Notes under the pieces: model-generated
Databases searched by the model: none
Told to the model about the DNA's origin: nothing
Seen by the model: the letters and a program-made list of their open reading frames with translations, nothing else
DNA from: DATIHF01 sp035480955
GTDB lineage: Bacteria; Patescibacteriota; Microgenomatia; Woykebacterales; RBG-16-39-9b
Length of the DNA stretch: 17,499 nucleotides
Assembly: GCA_035480955.1 (NCBI GenBank)
Contig: DATIHF010000007.1
Span: 1 to 17,499 of the forward strand
Reading direction: 5' to 3'
In this document: one piece after another, positions 1-6,662 of the stretch
How the letters are laid out: each line of letters opens with the position of its first letter
Position numbering within the stretch: the stretch's first letter is position 1
Made by a program: the position numbers and the translations under genes

Positions 1-1029
1 AAAAACCCCGCTCGGATCAAAATCCCCAGTGAAGATACTAGTTTTGTTTGTCCCATCTGTATCCATCAAGTTAATGACATTGTTCTCAACAGAAAGAATA
101 TGTTTGGTACCGTTTTGAAACCAAGCGTAGCTTTTCGCTTCGGGTAGGTTGGTTATTAGTGGTTTGACTCCTGGCACTGGGTTTGGTTTGGTATCATAAA
201 CTATCGCAGAGGTGTCGTTTTTAATTATTAAAACCGCCGAGTTGTCTTTCGAAAAAAGTAAGCTTTTCGCATCTTTGGCTAGGTCAACCGCACCCTGACC
301 AAGGTTTTTCAACTTGGCATTATTTTGAGCGGTAGTTTGAGCAGACCAATCGCTTTTCAGTTTATCAATACTTTTAGTGACATTTTGAGGATTGGAGTTG
401 ATCTGGCTTTGATCAAGCAAGAAAAACTCTGTAGTGGCGGTTTGAGTGTTTTTCACCTCTGAAAGCACTGCTGCACTGTCTGGTGACCAGGAAAAGTCTG
501 AAGCGGAGTATTCTAAAGAACTAGTGTCCGCGACAATCTGTTTTTGGCTATTGCCACCGCTGAAAAAAAGCTGGCGGTTGGCCAGCTCAAGGACGTAGAG
601 CCCTTCTTTGCCATCAGTGGAAGCTCCAAAGACGATTTTTTTACCATCGGGTGAGATTTTTGGAGAAAAGACCCCATCAAAAGTTACTGCGGTAAGTGAT
701 GGGTTAACGGGGAAGAGCGTGGTCGCAACCGGAGTGACTTTGCCTTCCACCACTGTAATTTCCTTTTGCCAAACGTGGTAGTGCTCTTTATCAATCTTTA
801 AAGTGTGGTTGCCTGCTTTCAAATTTTCAATATTGGTGTTGCCAGTGTCCATGTATTTGTTGTCGAGGTAAACCTTGGCGCCACTTGAGGGTGAGACTTG
901 GACCTGAATGATCCCGCTACCGACAAGATGACCATTAGTGAGTCTTTTCCCAGTTGCGTAGACCAAGAGCAGCCAGCCAATAATCAAGAAAAATACAACG
1001 ATAGCGAGTGCAGAGAGTAATCTTCTCAT
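1..1029 (-). CDS. Membrane-anchored PEGA-domain protein with beta-propeller-like repeats (3' end cut by window edge)
   Basis: I translated this from the ATG at 1029; 343 codons stay open to base 1, so the C-terminus lies outside the window. Residues 1-10 are basic (MRRLL), and about 5-26 form one hydrophobic segment, a signal anchor. About 40-100 resemble a PEGA domain (VSPSSGAKVYLDNKYM, then a GNHTLKI turn). From about 115 there are WD40/TolB-type propeller signatures: FSPKISPDGKKIVFGAS at about 120-136 and FSWSPDSAAVL further on. PEGA domains are usually extracytoplasmic and linked to surface proteins; the role here is unknown. The start is supported by a promoter whose -10 box lies 7 bases upstream of the ATG, predicting a leaderless mRNA. 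It is divergent from mreB. Confidence is high for the architecture and low for function. Confidence 0.82.
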   Translation of the reverse strand, partial: MRRLLSALAIVVFFLIIGWLLLVYATGKRLTNGHLVGSGIIQVQVSPSSGAKVYLDNKYMDTGNTNIENLKAGNHTLKIDKEHYHVWQKEITVVEGKVTPVATTLFPVNPSLTAVTFDGVFSPKISPDGKKIVFGASTDGKEGLYVLELANRQLFFSGGNSQKQIVADTSSLEYSASDFSWSPDSAAVLSEVKNTQTATTEFFLLDQSQINSNPQNVTKSIDKLKSDWSAQTTAQNNAKLKNLGQGAVDLAKDAKSLLFSKDNSAVLIIKNDTSAIVYDTKPNPVPGVKPLITNLPEAKSYAWFQNGTKHILSVENNVINLMDTDGTNKTSIFTGDFDPSGVF

Positions 1030-1036
1030 GAATCAA

Positions 1037-1065
1037 ATTCTAGCATGAGACAGGTTTGGGAGCAA
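1037..1065 (-). promoter_or_regulatory. Predicted promoter of the PEGA gene, leaderless geometry
   Basis: On the minus strand, TTGCTC (1065-1060) and TAGAAT (1042-1037) are separated by 17 bp. The -10 box is followed by exactly 7 bases and then the ATG at 1029, so transcription would start on or next to the start codon. There is no SD motif to compete with this reading. Confidence 0.5.
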
Positions 1066-1142
1066 TTAAAAGTTTGAAAGACAGAAACTGATTTTAAAAG
1101 ATCCTTTTAGGTAAACTCTGATATAAAAAAAGTAAACACACG

Positions 1143-1172
1143 TTGACAGAAACTTTTGGGGCTAACTATAAT
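1143..1172 (+). promoter_or_regulatory. Strong sigma70-type promoter for mreB
   Basis: A perfect TTGACA (1143-1148) and a perfect TATAAT (1167-1172) are separated by 18 bp. The predicted start is near 1179, giving a leader of about 70 bases before mreB. The leader has no clear SD. Confidence 0.75.
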
Positions 1173-1247
1173 CAGCAAGCGATTAATTAGTTTGCCGCTG
1201 CCCTTGCAGATAATCTAATTGCCTCTCTTTAATTTTAACTTTTAGCT

Positions 1248-2252
1248 ATGTTTTCAAAACGTCTAGGGATTGACCTCGGAACTGCAAACTCTCTAGTGTA
1301 TCTAGAAAATCAAGGTGTAGTGCTCAACGAGCCAACTGTCGTTGCAGTGACGGCTGAAGAAAATGATGTTGTGGCAGTGGGGAACGAAGCCAAGGAAATG
1401 CTTGGGCGCACTCCCGAAGGAATCATTGCCTCTCGTCCCTTGAGAGACGGAGTGATCGCTGATTATGTGATTACCGAAGCAATGCTGCGCTATTTTATCG
1501 ATAAAGTCTGCGGGCGTTCTAGACTCTTTAAACCAGAAGTGATGATTTGTGTTCCGGCTGGGGTCACCTCAGTTGAGCGAAGAGCAGTGCTTGATGCCAC
1601 TCTCTCTGCCGGGGCTCGCACTGCCTTTTTGATTGACGAGCCACTGGCAGCGGCAATAGGTTCAAAAATTCCCATCGCGGCGCCAAGTGGCAACATGATC
1701 GTTGATATTGGTGGAGGTTCAACTGAGGCGGCAGTGATCTCTCTCGGCGGGGTTGTCGTTCACAATTCGGTACGAGTGGCGGGAAACAAAATTGATGAGG
1801 CGATTGCCCAGTATATTCGCCGTAAATTCAACCTGATTATTGGAGAAAGAACTGCAGAGGATATTAAGATAAATGTTGGCTCGGCGACTTTGACTGACAA
1901 AGTCGAACGCACCGAAGTTCGTGGACGAGATAGTATCACCGGTCTGCCCAGAACAATTGAGATTAACAACCGTGAAGTCACCGAAGCGATCAAAACTCCA
2001 CTTAATCAGATCTTAGATGCACTCAAAGGGGTCCTCGAGCGCACTCCGCCAGAGCTCGCCGCGGACATCATTGATAAAGGCATCGTCATGAGTGGGGGAA
2101 CTTCACTTTTGAAAAACCTGGATCGGTTTTTCACTGAAAGTACTGGTGTTCCTTGCCACGTTGCCGACGATGCTCTCCTTTGTGTTGTTATGGGAACTGG
2201 TTTAGCCCTGGACAACATAGACCTCTACAAAAAATCCATCACGAAACGCTAG
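1248..2252 (+). CDS. mreB: Rod-shape-determining protein MreB
   Basis: This is a bacterial actin that polymerises along the inner face of the membrane and positions the cell-wall elongation machinery. Its 334 residues match the family's usual size. Visible motifs are the phosphate-1 loop DLGTANSL (9-16), VPAGVTSVERRAV (102-114), the IDEPLAAAIG segment (129-138), the phosphate-2 loop VDIGGGSTEA (152-161) and the adenosine-site MSGGTSLL (281-288). The ATG at 1248 sets the conserved N-terminus and follows a near-consensus promoter, but its SD is weak. No mreC, mreD or rodA follows. Instead, two glycosyltransferase genes do, so shape control may be co-expressed with surface-polymer synthesis. Confidence in the assignment is very high. 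Confidence 0.96.
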   Translation: MFSKRLGIDLGTANSLVYLENQGVVLNEPTVVAVTAEENDVVAVGNEAKEMLGRTPEGIIASRPLRDGVIADYVITEAMLRYFIDKVCGRSRLFKPEVMICVPAGVTSVERRAVLDATLSAGARTAFLIDEPLAAAIGSKIPIAAPSGNMIVDIGGGSTEAAVISLGGVVVHNSVRVAGNKIDEAIAQYIRRKFNLIIGERTAEDIKINVGSATLTDKVERTEVRGRDSITGLPRTIEINNREVTEAIKTPLNQILDALKGVLERTPPELAADIIDKGIVMSGGTSLLKNLDRFFTESTGVPCHVADDALLCVVMGTGLALDNIDLYKKSITKR

Positions 2253-2254
2253 TT

Positions 2255-2283
2255 TTGCTTCATTTTAGCTTTGCTGGTAAAAT
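2255..2283 (+). promoter_or_regulatory. Predicted internal promoter for the GT4 gene, leaderless geometry
   Basis: TTGCTT (2255-2260), a 17-bp spacer and TAAAAT (2278-2283) lie between the mreB stop and the next ATG. Seven bases separate the -10 box from the ATG at 2291, the same geometry as upstream of the PEGA gene. The mRNA would start at the start codon. Read-through from mreB is also possible. Confidence 0.45.
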
Positions 2284-2290
2284 AGCCTTC

Positions 2291-3397
2291 ATGAACGTTG
2301 GTATTGATGCCTCGCGAATTGCTCTAGAGCAGAGGACCGGGACGGAAAACTATACCTATAACCTCATCGAAGCGATCAAAAAAATCGATCAGCAAAATAA
2401 ATACACCCTTTACTTCAATAAATTGCCGTCATATTTTGAAATTACGCAGACAAACATAAGCACTCGCTATATACCAATGCCAAGGTTTTGGACGCAAGCT
2501 CGTTTGCTTTCTGAAGTTTTCATCAAACCTCCTGACCTTCTTTTTATCCCGGCCCACACTTTGCCAATACTTCGCCGAGCCAAACTCAAAACTGTAGTTA
2601 CGGTCCATGATCTTGGAGCAGAGTATTTGCCTGAGTACCACCGGTTTCCTCAGAAACTTTACCTCAACTGGTCAACTAAGTTCGCCGCCGCCTTCTCAGA
2701 TGCGCTGATTGCGGTTTCTGAATCAACAAAAAAAGACTTGATCAAGCGCTTTAGGACTGATCCAAAGAAAATTACGGTCATTCACGAAGGAATCGACACT
2801 GAGTTCTTTTACCCTCGGGAAAAACCTGAAGTTGAGAAGGTTCGAGCCACCTTGGGTTTGAGCAAACCTTACCTACTTTTTGTTGGTACAGTTCAGCCTC
2901 GGAAAAATTTAGAATTTTTAATTGAATCTTTCTCCAAGCTGAAAAATAAAGAAATTGATCTTGTCGTTGCTGGCAAACCAGGCTGGCTCTATGAAGAAAT
3001 CTATACTTCGCCGAAGAAATTCGAGGTTGGAGATCGAGTGAAATTCATTGGTTTTGTAGAGGGAGAAGATCTACCAGCCTTGTATTCAGGCGCAACTGCC
3101 TTTGTTTTCCCTTCACTCTACGAAGGTTTTGGCCTTCCTTTACTTGAAGCAATGGCGTGTGGTTGTCCGGTGATTGCGGCGGATAATTCCTCGATGCCTG
3201 AAGTCGTGGGAGAAGCAGGGGTTTTGGTAAAGACCAGCGACCAAAAAGCCTGGGTGAAGGCTTTAAATGAGGTTATTACAAACGAAAAATTACGATCAGA
3301 ATTAGTTAGAAAGGGAAAGACCCAGGCTCGTAAGTTTACTTGGGAGAGGACAGCTCTAGAAACAATCAAGCTTTTCGAAAAAGTCTATCAAAGCTAG
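2291..3397 (+). CDS. GT4-family (GT-B fold) glycosyltransferase
   Basis: A 368-residue cytoplasmic or membrane-associated glycosyltransferase that would transfer a sugar from an activated donor to a growing glycan. The N-terminal Rossmann-like half starts MNVGIDASRI and has the glycine-containing acceptor-side turn QRTGTENY (14-21). The C-terminal donor half has FVGTVQPRKNLEFLIESF (207-224) and the family's E-x7-E motif (E278 to E286, in EGFGLPLLE), followed by GCPVIAADNSSMPEVVG. The frame is open upstream to 2153 inside mreB, but the ATG at 2291 gives the normal family N-terminus and lies 38 bp past the mreB stop. No SD is visible, in keeping with the leaderless promoter. The sugar and acceptor cannot be read from sequence. 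Confidence 0.92.
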   Translation: MNVGIDASRIALEQRTGTENYTYNLIEAIKKIDQQNKYTLYFNKLPSYFEITQTNISTRYIPMPRFWTQARLLSEVFIKPPDLLFIPAHTLPILRRAKLKTVVTVHDLGAEYLPEYHRFPQKLYLNWSTKFAAAFSDALIAVSESTKKDLIKRFRTDPKKITVIHEGIDTEFFYPREKPEVEKVRATLGLSKPYLLFVGTVQPRKNLEFLIESFSKLKNKEIDLVVAGKPGWLYEEIYTSPKKFEVGDRVKFIGFVEGEDLPALYSGATAFVFPSLYEGFGLPLLEAMACGCPVIAADNSSMPEVVGEAGVLVKTSDQKAWVKALNEVITNEKLRSELVRKGKTQARKFTWERTALETIKLFEKVYQS

Positions 3398-3399
3398 CT

Positions 3400-4170
3400 A
3401 TGAAAGAAATTTTTGGGGTAAGAGCCGACGAGTATTCTCTGCAAATAATCTTAGAAATGGTAAAAAAAGCCATTGAGGACAAGCAAAAAGTACACATTGT
3501 CACTCTAAATACTGAAATGCTAATGGCCGCTAAAACTGACCCAAACCTAAAGTACGTGATTAACAAGGCTGAAATAGTAGTCCCGGAAAGCTCCGGAATT
3601 TATCTAGCAGACAATTTCCTAAGTGCTAAAAAGGGTAATAAAATAGTTCGGCTCTTTATATCGACCTGGCAAACAATTCTTGGTAAAAACACTAGTCTAC
3701 CTACGAGAATTTCAGGCGTGGATTTGAGCTACCTAATCGCCGGACTTTGCAGTGAATTTGGTTACACCCTGCTTCTTTTAGGTGGAGGTGAGGGGGTTGC
3801 CGAGGAAGCGGCCAAAAATCTCAAGGTTGAGTTCAAAAATCTCAAGGCAGAAGGACTCTACGGTGGTTTGGCAGGTTCGAAAGAATTGGTGGAACAAGTC
3901 AAACAAATCAAAGCCGACGTGATTTTTGTGGCTTTTGGGCACGGAAGGCAGGAAAAGTGGTTAGCAGCGAATTTAAATCAAATACCCGCTTTTGTTGGAA
4001 TAGGAGTTGGAGGAAGTTTGGATTATTTTGCCCATCGAGTCCCTCGAGCACCAGAAGTGGTTAGAAATTTAGGTTTGGAATGGGCCTTTCGTTTGCTAGT
4101 GCAGCCCTGGAGATTTAAAAGACAAACCTCACTCATTACGTTTATCAAAGAGCTCTGGAAAATCGGTTAA
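3400..4170 (+). CDS. WecG/TagA/CpsF-family glycosyltransferase (GT26)
   Basis: A 256-residue member of the family that adds N-acetylmannosamine or a related sugar to a polyprenyl-linked GlcNAc in wall teichoic acid or enterobacterial common antigen synthesis. Family landmarks in order are TLNTEML (35-41), the SGVDLSYL segment (105-112), VAFGHGRQEKW (177-187), GIGVGGSLDY (200-209) and RAPEVVRNLGLEWAFRL (216-232). The C-terminus has QPWRFKRQ, part of the membrane-targeting tail in characterised members. The ATG at 3400 lies 2 bases after the upstream stop, so the two are likely co-translated; the open frame back to 3340 is rejected because it overlaps. One oddity is PESSG at 62-66, where most members have PDG, so the expected catalytic Asp seems replaced by Glu. 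The product is unknown. Confidence 0.9.
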   Translation: MKEIFGVRADEYSLQIILEMVKKAIEDKQKVHIVTLNTEMLMAAKTDPNLKYVINKAEIVVPESSGIYLADNFLSAKKGNKIVRLFISTWQTILGKNTSLPTRISGVDLSYLIAGLCSEFGYTLLLLGGGEGVAEEAAKNLKVEFKNLKAEGLYGGLAGSKELVEQVKQIKADVIFVAFGHGRQEKWLAANLNQIPAFVGIGVGGSLDYFAHRVPRAPEVVRNLGLEWAFRLLVQPWRFKRQTSLITFIKELWKIG

Positions 4171-4185
4171 CAGATTTTGGGCATG

Positions 4186-4226
4186 AAAAAACCCCTACCG
4201 GGGGGATCGTGTAGCCCCGGCAGGGG
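4186..4226 (-). terminator. Rho-independent terminator on the minus strand
   Basis: The arms 4192-4203 and 4215-4226 pair over 12 positions with an 11-base loop. On the minus strand the hairpin is followed by six Ts (plus-strand As 4186-4191). At position 4197/4221 the pair is A-C on the plus strand but U-G in a minus-strand RNA, which favours the minus orientation. The plus strand lacks a T tract here. It lies 465 bases past the only annotated minus-strand gene upstream of it, and that gene has its own terminator, so it probably ends a separate RNA. Confidence 0.75.
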
Positions 4227-4504
4227 CTGCTAGCTCACTCAGAGCCAGACTACTAACAAAAAAACACTAACTCTTCCGCTTCGCTCTTCCGATTACAAGG
4301 GACAGAACATTTCTCAAACTTCTAGCAGGGCAGAGGACCTTTTACTTGAGAAAACACTAACAAAACTATTCGACTAACATTGACCTCCTTTTCTGACTAC
4401 TTTTTGTAGAAATATGGCTAACTCTGTAACTTCCAGAGATTCTCATATAGGTTTAATGAGGTTTGTATTTGTTAAGGTTCTTCCAGTTTAAAGAAATTGG
4501 GACG

Positions 4505-4526
4505 AAAAAAACTGGCCACCAGCCAG
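4505..4526 (-). terminator. Weak U-tract terminator candidate
   Basis: On the minus strand, CTGGC (4526-4522), a 5-base loop and GCCAG (4516-4512) are followed by seven Ts. The 5-bp stem is short for a terminator, but the U tract is long. If functional it would end a roughly 90-base RNA started at the 4600-4629 promoter, or attenuate a longer one. Confidence 0.35.
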
Positions 4527-4599
4527 CCGATATACATTGCCGGGCAGGCTCGTAATTTGCGATTGCCGATTTCACCTACAGTGAAAACAATCTAGTTAA

Positions 4600-4629
4600 A
4601 TTATTTCGCACTATTGTAGAGGTTGTCAA
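4600..4629 (-). promoter_or_regulatory. Minus-strand promoter in the intergenic gap
   Basis: TTGACA (4629-4624), an 18-bp spacer and AATAAT (4605-4600) lie just downstream of the terminator at 4654-4684, pointing into the gap. The 18-bp spacing matches the mreB promoter and others in this window. The predicted start is near 4593. No coding gene lies downstream before the terminator at 4186. Confidence 0.5.
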
Positions 4630-4653
4630 GTAGTACTTGCTGAATTGGTAAAG

Positions 4654-4684
4654 AAAAACCGGCCCTGATTGCGTCAGCGCCGGT
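4654..4684 (-). terminator. Terminator of the 4691-5305 gene
   Basis: The arms ACCGGC (4658-4663) and GCCGGT (4679-4684) pair. After one C-C mismatch an inner CTGA/TCAG stem closes a 5-base loop. On the minus strand the hairpin is followed by five Ts (plus-strand As 4654-4658). It begins 6 bases past the stop codon. Confidence 0.75.
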
Positions 4685-4690
4685 GGGTTG

Positions 4691-5305
4691 TTATCTAAAA
4701 TCTGGGAAAGGCGATCCTCTTGAAACCAGTGTCTTTGGTTGGAATTCTCCACGAGAGTAGCGAGTGCTCAGTTCCTTTACCTCTTCATTGTAGTAGACCA
4801 GTCCGCAACTCGGGCAGTAGAGGAAATCGATCGAATGAGTGGTATAGCCCCGTGGCCCGCCAGGACCTCTTAACGTTGGGCCACTTGGTGCGTGATACTG
4901 TGAGCTTTTCTTCGGTTGAATAAACCTATTTTCGCAGTTGTAACCTCGACAAACTGGAACTATCTCGTTTATTGCTGACTGCAAAGCATCTTCAAGGAGC
5001 TTTCGTTCTATTTCTTTCTCCTTTTCTTTCCTTCTGTCCTCTCGTTTTGCTTTTGCCTGAAGTTTCTTTCGAAGTATTTCTAGCTTCGATTTACTCAATC
5101 TGAAACCGAAATATCCAGCTCGCTTTTCTATATCCTCAAGAATATCTAGCTTCCTGACAAGGAACTTAATATCTTGCTCGGTTGCCCAGTGTTTGGGTTT
5201 CGATCCTATCTGAACCACCCTAGGCCTTTTGTCGTGAGCAGGCTTAATCCTTGAAGAGTGCTTTCGACGCGGACCAATTCGAACGTCACTGTGGCTAGTG
5301 GCCAA
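4691..5305 (-). CDS. Basic coiled-coil protein with a C-terminal zinc-ribbon-like pair of Cys motifs, function unknown
   Basis: I do not recognise this 204-residue protein. Residues 1-40 are rich in Arg, Lys and His. About 68-108 are highly charged and probably form a long helix or coiled coil (KLQAKAKREDRRKEKEKEIE). The C-terminal part has C119-x4-C124 and C164-x2-C167 (YCPSCGLVYY), which could bind one zinc as a ribbon. There is no signal peptide or membrane segment, so it is probably cytoplasmic and may bind nucleic acid; that is inference. The ATG at 5305 is preceded by AAGGGGG, 12 bases upstream, and by a promoter with a perfect -35 box. It has its own terminator and stands alone between oppositely transcribed modules. 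Confidence 0.75.
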   Translation of the reverse strand: MATSHSDVRIGPRRKHSSRIKPAHDKRPRVVQIGSKPKHWATEQDIKFLVRKLDILEDIEKRAGYFGFRLSKSKLEILRKKLQAKAKREDRRKEKEKEIERKLLEDALQSAINEIVPVCRGYNCENRFIQPKKSSQYHAPSGPTLRGPGGPRGYTTHSIDFLYCPSCGLVYYNEEVKELSTRYSRGEFQPKTLVSRGSPFPDFR

Positions 5306-5331
5306 GAGACACCCCCTTAATTCCTACGGGA

Positions 5332-5361
5332 TATTTAGCCCTAAAAAGACACTTTTGTCAA
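5332..5361 (-). promoter_or_regulatory. Promoter of the 4691-5305 gene
   Basis: A perfect TTGACA (5361-5356), an 18-bp spacer and a weaker TAAATA (5337-5332) precede the ATG at 5305. The predicted start near 5325 leaves a short leader containing AAGGGGG. Confidence 0.5.
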
Positions 5362-5444
5362 GATTTTTGCAGGTTTAAATCAAGGCTGTTGTTTTTTGAC
5401 TTTTGAGAGTAAAATACAGCAGTCGGCTTAAATCACGAAATCTT

Positions 5445-6662
5445 ATGGCTGCGAAAACTTTAAGTACCACAATTGCAAAGACCCTTGAGCAGCGCCACCC
5501 CAGTGTGCGCGCAATTTTCGTTTCTTCTTATATTCCGCGCAAATGCGGGATTGCAACTTTCACCAAAGATCTGACCAATGCAGTAAACGTACTCAACCCG
5601 CTTGCTTTGTCAGAGATCCTTGCCGTGACAGATCCGGCAGCGGGGAACGGCTACGAATATCCTTGGGAAGTAAAGTATAGGATTCATCAAGAAGAGGAAA
5701 AAGAATTCATTGCCGCCGCCGACTATGTTAATTCTTCTTCGGCCGAGATCGTCTGTTTGCAGCATGAGTTTGGACTCTACGGGGGTAAAGACGGGGAAAA
5801 CATTCTTGAGTTTTTGAAAAGAGTTAAAAAGAGAGTTGTGACAACTCTGCACACTGTGCCAGAAAATCCCAGCCCAGGACAGAGGAAAGTTGTCCAAGGA
5901 ATTTTTAAATACTCCGATGCAGTTGTGGTAATGATTGATCCGGTCGAGGATCGTTTGCAAAAAGTTTACAAAGTTCCCAAGAATAAAATTGTAGTGATCC
6001 ATCACGGAGTGCCAGATATTCCTTTTGGTGGGACAGAGCATTTCAAACACCTGACCAACTTGACTGGCAAGAAGGTCATGAGCGCGATCAATCTGATTTC
6101 TTCCAATAAAGGTTTGGAGTACGCGATCGAAGCGGTTCCAGAAGTTTTAAAAAAAATCCCCAACTTTTTATTTTTGATCATCGGTGAGACTCACCCTACA
6201 GTTAAAAAGCACGACGGCGAAAAGTACCGTCATGAACTGGAAGGTTTGGTTAAAAAACTCAAAATTGAGAATCACGTTAAATTTATTAATCGCTATTTGT
6301 CACTTGAGGAGTTGATTGATTACTTGCGTGCGACAGATATCTACGTGACGCCCTATCTAGATCCTCAACAGATCGCTTCCGGGACTCTTTCTTACGCGGT
6401 TGGAGCCGGGAAAGTTTGTATCTCAACTCCTTACCTATACGCTGAGGAAGTTCTCAATGGTAACCGGGGGATCATGGTTCCTTTCAAGGACAGTAACGCA
6501 ATTGCTTCGGCAATTCTGTCTGTGACAACAGATTCAAACTACAAGACCGCCCTCGAACATGAAGCCTACCGCTACGGTCGGGTGATGACCTGGTCCTCAG
6601 TCGCCCTAGCTTACTTTGATCTTTTCAACTTAGTTTTGAAAAGACGCACCATTTCAAAATGA
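5445..6662 (+). CDS. GT4-type glycosyltransferase (group 1)
   Basis: A 405-residue GT-B glycosyltransferase. The N-terminal motif YIPRKCGIATFTKDL (29-43) is typical of a subfamily often found beside glycoside phosphorylases. Later landmarks are IHHGVPD, a donor-domain start AINLISSNKGLEYAIEAV, and QQIASGTLSYAVGAGK where other GT4 enzymes carry the E-x7-E segment. I chose the ATG at 5445 over the TTG at 5403 because it gives a plausible N-terminus; neither has a clear SD. A weak -10 box TAAAAT (5410-5415) is the only promoter candidate. Its TGA stop overlaps the next ATG in ATGA, so the two are translationally coupled. It probably makes or extends a glycan handled by the next two genes; the substrate is unknown. 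Confidence 0.88.
   Translation: MAAKTLSTTIAKTLEQRHPSVRAIFVSSYIPRKCGIATFTKDLTNAVNVLNPLALSEILAVTDPAAGNGYEYPWEVKYRIHQEEEKEFIAAADYVNSSSAEIVCLQHEFGLYGGKDGENILEFLKRVKKRVVTTLHTVPENPSPGQRKVVQGIFKYSDAVVVMIDPVEDRLQKVYKVPKNKIVVIHHGVPDIPFGGTEHFKHLTNLTGKKVMSAINLISSNKGLEYAIEAVPEVLKKIPNFLFLIIGETHPTVKKHDGEKYRHELEGLVKKLKIENHVKFINRYLSLEELIDYLRATDIYVTPYLDPQQIASGTLSYAVGAGKVCISTPYLYAEEVLNGNRGIMVPFKDSNAIASAILSVTTDSNYKTALEHEAYRYGRVMTWSSVALAYFDLFNLVLKRRTISK

Larger units (their letters stand above)
4187..4690. other. 520-base gap with minus-strand promoter, hairpins and terminators; candidate small RNA(s)
   Basis: No convincing protein gene lies here. Reading the minus strand downward, there is a promoter (4629-4600), a weak U-tract terminator (4526-4505) and a strong terminator (4226-4186). 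Between them are a hairpin CTCTG/CAGAG (4422-4438) and an 8-bp inverted repeat TTTCTCAA/TTGAGAAA (4310-4317 and 4346-4353). The plus-strand motif ACTAAC occurs four times (4252, 4266, 4356, 4373), and the 11-mer AAAACACTAAC occurs twice (4261 and 4351). A minus-strand reading frame of 26 codons (4446-4366) contains an AGGAGG only 3 bases before an internal ATG; I do not call it a gene. I found no RNase P core GAGGAAAGTCC, tmRNA tag or tRNA-like end, or recognisable 4.5S RNA, so any RNA would be of unknown class. Confidence 0.4.

Noticed and set aside
2153..2290. Upstream extension of the GT4 reading frame into mreB
   Set aside because: It overlaps the conserved C-terminus of mreB and adds residues unlike the family; the ATG at 2291 gives the normal N-terminus and fits a promoter.
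4187..4650. RNase P RNA, tmRNA or 4.5S RNA
   Set aside because: I found no GAGGAAAGTCC core, no tRNA-like T-arm or tag frame, and no recognisable SRP apical loop on either strand; a covariance search would still be decisive.
5403..5444. TTG start for the second GT4 gene
   Set aside because: It lies over the -10-like box and gives a basic extra segment not expected in the family.
5610..6050. 146-codon open frame antisense to the GT4 gene
   Set aside because: It lies wholly inside a well-supported gene on the other strand and shows no protein-family features or start signal.
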